Assembly (NCBI RefSeq): GCF_018333375.1
Contig: NZ_BORW01000011.1
Coordinates: 62,001 to 126,000, forward strand
Source of the DNA: Paenibacillus cookii
Lineage (GTDB): Bacteria; Bacillota; Bacilli; Paenibacillales; Paenibacillaceae
DNA length: 64,000 nt
Direction of reading: 5' to 3'
Of the stretch, positions 59,861 through 64,000 are shown piece by piece. The notes under the pieces were generated by a model that ran no database searches, was not told where the DNA came from, and saw nothing but the letters and a program-made list of their open reading frames with translations. Position numbers and translations under genes: made by a program. The stretch's first letter is position 1, and each line of letters starts with the position of its first letter.

Positions 59861-60076
59861 ATGGCAAAAACGAAACGGGGACGCGTATTATGGAATTTGC
59901 CGTCCAGAGGCCGGGGGACATGTCCGGTTTGCGGCAGCGGGAGGATCAAGCTTTTATATACCCGCACGAGTACGGAAGGCGCATCCATGAAAGTCTGCAA
60001 AAAATGCTTTAAAGCCACGCAAGAAAGGGTTGACGCCGCCAGCCGAAATCCGGAACCGGCCGCTCGTACGGAGTAA
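59861..60076 (+). CDS. 71-residue zinc-ribbon protein of unknown function
   Basis: Starts MAKTKRGRVLWNLPSRGRGTC and carries two Cys pairs, CPVCGSG and CKKC, 31-32 residues apart, which would form a zinc ribbon, with a strongly basic N-terminus. The layout resembles small RNA- or ribosome-associated zinc ribbons. GAGG is 10 nt upstream of the ATG at 59861; ATGs at 59840 and 59855 are less well placed. It precedes the WYL regulator by 111 bp. The function is unknown. Confidence 0.65.
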   Translation: MAKTKRGRVLWNLPSRGRGTCPVCGSGRIKLLYTRTSTEGASMKVCKKCFKATQERVDAASRNPEPAARTE

Positions 60077-60187
60077 GGATCAAAAATCTTCGGCAGGAAA
60101 AAGATTCAAAAACCGCTTGTATCCCAGAGCCTGCAAATGCTTCAATATAGCTGAAGGGCATGATCTTCTGACAAGGAGAAGCAAGAT

Positions 60188-61093
60188 ATGAGCAATATGC
60201 ACAGGATCCACTGGTTTGACCAGCGGATTAGGGGAGGGCATTATCCGAGCAGCAGGGATCTTGCCCTTCAATTCGAAATTTCCAGAAGGCAGGCGCAGCG
60301 AGACATCGAATACCTTGCGGTTTCACTGCGGGCGCCGCTCGTTTATATAGCCAAACACCGTGGATACGGCTACGAGGATAAAACGTACATGCTGCCGCAT
60401 TTGTACATGACGGAAGAAGAAAAGTCGGTGCTGAAATTTTTGGCCCGAAAATACGGGGAGTACAGCACCGATGCCCCGTCCGGCGTTCAGCGGGTCGCAC
60501 ACCTGCTGGGCAGGTTTGCGGGCGAGGAAGAAGGGGAGGGAGCCGGGAGGCTTCCTTATTTCGATGCCGATCCCCGGCTTATCCATATCAGCGGGCAGCT
60601 GGCGTTTGCGATCGAGCAGCGAAGGACCGTGCATCTCCATTACCGGTCCGAAAACGGAGAGTTCCGGGAGGACGTATGTCCGGTGCGTCTGTTGTCCCGA
60701 TACAACGCCGATTATGTTGCAGCGTACCAAGAACATGAGGGGAAAACGCGCCTGTACCGGCTGGACGCCATCGAAAGCCTGCATGTGACGAATCGCATGT
60801 TCGAGATAAACGAAGCGGGGGACGTTCCTTTTGTAAAGGGCAGACCTCCCGCGATCCAACCTTTTACGGCCAGGCTTAGGCTGGATCGGGAGCTTCAGGG
60901 GGAGGCCTGGCATGGTTATCCGGCAAGACCCGCCGGGGACGGCTTTTACGACATCGACTTTTATGACGACGACGCGTTCCTGCAGCAGCTTACGCTGGGC
61001 GGATGGCTGAACCTGGTATCTCCCAAATGGCTGAAAACCAAGCTGCGGAACCGGTGCGGACAAATTTTAAAATGCTTGGATGGAGAGGAATGA
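60188..61093 (+). CDS. WYL-domain transcriptional regulator (YafY-like)
   Basis: 301 residues. N-terminal winged helix (GGHYPSSRDLALQFEISRRQAQRDIEYLAVSLRAPLVY) of the DeoR/HTH_11 kind, a linker, then a WYL domain (IEQRRTVHLHYRSENGEFREDVCPVRLLSRYNADYVAAYQEHEGKTRLYRLDAIESLHVT) in which the namesake triplet is DYV, and a C-terminal WCX extension. WYL proteins sense nucleotides or other ligands and often regulate stress or defence genes. Its end overlaps the region of the next gene's start, so all three downstream frames look co-transcribed. Confidence 0.9.
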   Translation: MSNMHRIHWFDQRIRGGHYPSSRDLALQFEISRRQAQRDIEYLAVSLRAPLVYIAKHRGYGYEDKTYMLPHLYMTEEEKSVLKFLARKYGEYSTDAPSGVQRVAHLLGRFAGEEEGEGAGRLPYFDADPRLIHISGQLAFAIEQRRTVHLHYRSENGEFREDVCPVRLLSRYNADYVAAYQEHEGKTRLYRLDAIESLHVTNRMFEINEAGDVPFVKGRPPAIQPFTARLRLDRELQGEAWHGYPARPAGDGFYDIDFYDDDAFLQQLTLGGWLNLVSPKWLKTKLRNRCGQILKCLDGEE

Positions 61094-61098
61094 TGCCG

Positions 61099-62097
61099 AT
61101 GGCCGAAGTGATTCTGCGCGGACTGGAGATGAAAAGGGAATCGAAGTCTTTTACCGACAGCCTGTACGCTGTCCTGACGGGAGCCGGGTTATTCTCCGGA
61201 CCGAAATACAGGCTTTCCGCGCTGAGCGGCATGGCCTTCATCTTTTCCGTACATGAACGGCTGCTGCCGCTTTCGGTAACGGCTTACGGGGAGTGGGGGA
61301 CGGTTCATAAGCGGGCCGCCGACAGCCTCGGCATTTTTACGGTGACGGATGCAGGCAGGACGAGGCATCCCACGTTTAAGAAATATCAGCAGGATGCCGT
61401 CAAGTGGATCAAATCCAGCCTGGACCGAGGACTCGGAGCGGTGTATTGGCTTCCCGAATTCGGCGTTATCCACGGATATGACGATGCCGACCGGATTTTT
61501 TACGTGCAGGACGGGTACTCCGCGGAAAGCAAAATCGTGTTGTACGATAATTTCGGCATCAACTTCACCCCGTTTTGGTATGCGCAAATGTTTGGCGGGA
61601 AAGTGGACATCGGGGAGAAAGACATGGTTCTGGAGGCACTCCGCATGGCGCTGGACGATTGGGAGACCCCGCATCCGGTTCCCCCGAACCGCAGCATTGC
61701 TTCCGGAAGGAAGGCTTATTCGTATTTTATCCATGCGCTGGAGCAAGGGGATTTTGACTCGTTTGGCGCCGTTTATGTTTGGGATGCCTTTCGGGGCTCG
61801 AGGACGGAAATCATGTATTTTCTGCAGGAGGCGTCCCTCATGTTTCCGGGGTTGCAAGAAGCGGCGGCATGTTACGAGCAGCTTGCGGGCATGATGGAGC
61901 AGCCGGAGCGTTGGACCGTTTCCGCGAACGGGGGCCGAACGCTCAGCCAGGAGAGCATTCCGGCACTGATCGGGGTGCTGAAGGAGGCGGAGAAGCTGGA
62001 GGAGCGGGCGATGGGCGTTTTCAGAAGCATCTCCGTCCAATATCCGGATTTGAAACGGTCGACCGTTCCGCGATGGGGACTGCATACCGCAAGATAA
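61099..62097 (+). CDS. Protein of unknown function, BtrH-N/C39-like fold suspected, paralogue 1
   Basis: 332 residues. Not recognised with confidence. The first 200 residues (SKSFTDSLYAVLTGAGLFSG; SSLDRGLGAVYWLPEFGVIHGYDDADRIFYVQDG) have the layout of papain/C39-like or butirosin BtrH N-terminal domains, in which a Cys and a His-Gly-Tyr-Asp segment make the active site. The position where the next gene has Cys is not Cys here, but the His (VIHGYDD) is present. The C-terminal 130 residues are helical. It overlaps or abuts the WYL gene and lies 16 bp before paralogue 2. GAGAGGA precedes; ATGs at 61090, 61093 and 61099 are all possible. Confidence 0.6.
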   Translation: MAEVILRGLEMKRESKSFTDSLYAVLTGAGLFSGPKYRLSALSGMAFIFSVHERLLPLSVTAYGEWGTVHKRAADSLGIFTVTDAGRTRHPTFKKYQQDAVKWIKSSLDRGLGAVYWLPEFGVIHGYDDADRIFYVQDGYSAESKIVLYDNFGINFTPFWYAQMFGGKVDIGEKDMVLEALRMALDDWETPHPVPPNRSIASGRKAYSYFIHALEQGDFDSFGAVYVWDAFRGSRTEIMYFLQEASLMFPGLQEAAACYEQLAGMMEQPERWTVSANGGRTLSQESIPALIGVLKEAEKLEERAMGVFRSISVQYPDLKRSTVPRWGLHTAR

Positions 62098-62113
62098 ACG
62101 GAAGGGAGAAGTT

Positions 62114-63079
62114 ATGGCCAAAACCATCCTGAAAGATTTGCGCATGACCACGGAGTCCAGATCCTACATCGATGCGATGCATGCGGTGTTGACCCATGCC
62201 GGTTGGACGTCCTGTTCCAAGGCGATGCTTGCCGGCATGACCGTTACCGGCTTCCGGTTTGCGGTCCATCGGCATTTAACCGCCGAGTCGCCGACGGCAT
62301 ACAATTGGGTGGCGGAAAACTTTCTCGCCGCGGATTTTATGGGAGTTACCGCTTCGTCATCCGCGGGGTTTGCCTTTCACCCGACGTTTCCGTTATATCG
62401 GCAGGAGGCGGTTGCCGAAATTAAGGCGTCGCTGGACCGGGGGATCGGAGCCGTGTTCTGGAAGGACTGCTTTGCCGTTGCAGCCGGATATGACGACGAA
62501 GAAGGCATCCTGTATTACGACGACGGCTCCGGACATGGGCTGCAGCGATTGCCGTACGGGGAATTCGGACAGAATCGTTCACCCTACTGGTATTATCAGA
62601 TACTCGAAGATACGGTCGAACTCGATCCGATCGAAATTTATAAGGAATCCCTTATGCAAGCAATCTACAAATGGGAGACGCATGACCGGATGCTCCCCGA
62701 AGCGGATTATGCCTGCGGCTCTAAGGCTTATGATGCGATCAAGCAGGCACTCCATGGAGGTGCATTCGATCCCGTTCAGGCCGGCGAGGTTTTCGAATGT
62801 TATGCGGCCGCCAAACGGGACGTCGGCGAATATATAGGCGTGCTGGCGTCTTTATGGCCGCAGCTTGAACCGGCGGCTCAAGCTTACCGAAAGACCGCAC
62901 AAGCGTTTCTCGACGTGCTGGGCCTCATTGCCGAGGATCCAAGCATGAAACGACAGGCCCGAAATCTCGTTCGATTATTCGATGAAGCGCAGCGTGCGGA
63001 ACAGGAGGCGATCGGATTGATCAAGTCGTTTATGCATGAACGGATCCGGAACCGCTTTGACCATGTCGGGCTGAGATAG
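62114..63079 (+). CDS. Protein of unknown function, BtrH-N/C39-like fold suspected, paralogue 2
   Basis: 321 residues, clearly homologous along its length to the preceding protein: both start M(A)-x-x-IL-(R/K)-x-L-x-M and share SLDRGxGAVxW and GYDD...YY/YV-x-D. It has Cys in GWTSCSKAMLAGM, where paralogue 1 has none, but lacks the His before GYDD (VAAGYDD). Each of the two therefore keeps one of the two residues expected in a C39-type active site. The C-terminus is helical. GGGAGAAG lies 3-6 nt before the ATG. Same operon as the WYL regulator. Confidence 0.6.
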   Translation: MAKTILKDLRMTTESRSYIDAMHAVLTHAGWTSCSKAMLAGMTVTGFRFAVHRHLTAESPTAYNWVAENFLAADFMGVTASSSAGFAFHPTFPLYRQEAVAEIKASLDRGIGAVFWKDCFAVAAGYDDEEGILYYDDGSGHGLQRLPYGEFGQNRSPYWYYQILEDTVELDPIEIYKESLMQAIYKWETHDRMLPEADYACGSKAYDAIKQALHGGAFDPVQAGEVFECYAAAKRDVGEYIGVLASLWPQLEPAAQAYRKTAQAFLDVLGLIAEDPSMKRQARNLVRLFDEAQRAEQEAIGLIKSFMHERIRNRFDHVGLR

Positions 63080-63137
63080 AGTTTCCGGTTGCCGGCATCG
63101 CATGAAGATAAGCACGATTCACCTCCATACACGAAAG

Positions 63138-63185
63138 AAAAAAGGCGTCCCCGAGCCATGCATCATGGCTGGGGAACGCCTTTTT
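63138..63185 (-). terminator. Intrinsic terminator of aconitase gene
   Basis: AAAAAAGGCGT...CCCCGAGCC pairs with GGCTGGGG...ACGCCTTTTT; T run on both strands, 12 bp from the acnA stop, also able to end the paralogue operon. Confidence 0.8.
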
Positions 63186-63196
63186 CATTAAGCTTA

Positions 63197-64000
63197 TTAT
63201 TGGTTTGCGATCATTTGTCGAAGCACGGTTTGCAGAATGCCGCCGTTGTGGTAGTAATCCACGTCCACCATGCTGTCCAGACGGGCCGTAACCGGGAATT
63301 CGAAGCTCGTGCCGTCCTCGCGCGTCGCTTTCACGGTCAGCGTCTGGCCAGGTTGCACGTCGTTGCTCAGACCCACGATGTCGAATGTCTCTCTGCCGGT
63401 CAGGCCAAGGCTCTTCCAGCCGGTTCCTTCTTGGAACTGCAGCGGAAGCACGCCCATGCCGACGAGGTTGCTGCGGTGAATCCGTTCGAAGCTTTCGGCG
63501 ATAACGGCTTTGACGCCAAGCAGGAACGTGCCTTTGGCCGCCCAGTCGCGGGAGCTTCCCGTACCGTATTCCTTGCCTGCGATGACGACAAGGTTGCGGT
63601 CTTCGTTTTGATACTTCATGGATGCATCATAAATGGACATCACTTCATTCGTCGGCAGGTACGTCGTAACGCCGCCTTCCGTTCCAGGCGCAACCTGGTT
63701 GCGGATCCGGATGTTGGCGAACGTGCCGCGCATCATGACTTCATGGTTGCCGCGGCGGGAGCCGTAGGAGTTGAAGTTTTTGCGTTCAACGCCGTGCTCT
63801 TTCAGGTACAGGCCTGCAGGGCTTGTCGGCGAGATGTTGCCGGCAGGGGAGATATGGTCGGTCGTGACGGAATCTCCGAGCAGTGCCAGTACGTTAGCGG
63901 CGTTGATGTCCTTAATGTCATCCAGCTGCGTGCCGAGGTTCTTGAAGAACGGCGGATTCTGGATGTAAGTGGATTTTTCGTCCCACTCGTACAGTTCGCC
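63197..64000 (-). CDS. acnA: Aconitate hydratase, C-terminal 267 residues (continues beyond window)
   Basis: An open frame that enters at the right edge and ends at 63197. It shows the aconitase C-terminal domain: [63 protein letters not shown] and [19 protein letters not shown], containing the Arg and Ser of the active-site swivel domain. The [4Fe-4S] cysteines lie in the missing N-terminal part. The enzyme converts citrate to isocitrate in the TCA cycle; Bacillus CitB is also an iron-responsive RNA-binding protein. Confidence 0.96.
   Translation of the reverse strand, partial: GELYEWDEKSTYIQNPPFFKNLGTQLDDIKDINAANVLALLGDSVTTDHISPAGNISPTSPAGLYLKEHGVERKNFNSYGSRRGNHEVMMRGTFANIRIRNQVAPGTEGGVTTYLPTNEVMSIYDASMKYQNEDRNLVVIAGKEYGTGSSRDWAAKGTFLLGVKAVIAESFERIHRSNLVGMGVLPLQFQEGTGWKSLGLTGRETFDIVGLSNDVQPGQTLTVKATREDGTSFEFPVTARLDSMVDVDYYHNGGILQTVLRQMIANQ

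Noticed and set aside
1..64000. CRISPR arrays, tRNA or rRNA genes, insertion sequences, prophage
   Set aside because: I saw no regularly spaced repeats, tRNA-like cloverleaf, ribosomal RNA sequence, transposase or phage protein anywhere in the window.

Overview
The window reads as chromosomal DNA of a Paenibacillus-like member of the Bacillales. It is GC-rich (roughly 55-58% by eye) with strong AGGAGG-type ribosome binding sites. It carries a bacilliredoxin (implying bacillithiol), EcsAB, BdbCD-type disulfide proteins, a KinB-like sensor kinase, a YesMN/LplABC-type sugar system and lipoproteins with Gram-positive lipoboxes. I saw no rRNA, tRNA, CRISPR array, phage or insertion sequence. Genes lie on both strands in short operons separated by strong intrinsic terminators. 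Two genes run off the window: a serpin lipoprotein at the left edge and aconitase at the right edge.

Layout. 1-7.9 kb: serpin, a MarR gene, an ArsR gene upstream of a broken MFS pump, the manganese importer MntH, a ZIP metal transporter, a cyclophilin lipoprotein, a coiled-coil protein. 8-14 kb: an ArsB/NhaD-type permease with a long structured leader, a GH13 alpha-glucosidase, and a MutS2-like ATPase preceded by a 500-nt leader with a 7-codon ORF and two terminators. 14-26 kb: free methionine sulfoxide reductase, hydrolase, BdbD/BdbC pair, an ECF vitamin transporter (T, S and a fused double ATPase), a DHA2 exporter, MarR, EcsAB. 26-31 kb: HI0933-type flavoprotein, orphan sporulation-type sensor kinase, bacilliredoxin, NAD synthetase. 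31-41.5 kb: a beta-galactan/galacto-oligosaccharide utilisation locus (two-component system, binding protein, two permeases, GH53 galactanase, GH42 beta-galactosidase). 41.5-54 kb: housekeeping and repair genes (AcpS, MutY, SodA, signal peptidase, a QueG-Ogt fusion, HD-GYP-like protein, FolE, IclR). 54-64 kb: S9 peptidase, secreted hydrolase, a GntR/DUF1648 pair, two very small genes, a WYL regulator with two paralogous proteins of unknown function, and aconitase.

How parts work together. The clearest module is the galactan locus. A copy of the same box (GGTTGC...TGC...ATGTT) lies 59-60 bp upstream of a good -10 hexamer in front of the kinase/regulator operon, the binding-protein gene and the permease-GH53-GH42 operon, so one activator, probably the AraC-type response regulator encoded here, is likely to drive all three. 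The ArsR gene and the MFS pump share a duplicated operator. The ECF transporter ATPase is asymmetric, with one degenerate catalytic site.

The most novel candidate is the leader of the Smr-less MutS2-like gene (11310-11885): own promoter, tiny uORF MSVVVLN whose 3' end pairs with a site 150 nt downstream, then two consecutive terminators. It has the architecture of ribosome-stalling attenuators of antibiotic-resistance genes, here in front of a relative of a ribosome-rescue ATPase. All family calls come from reading translated sequence and motifs; no database search was possible.
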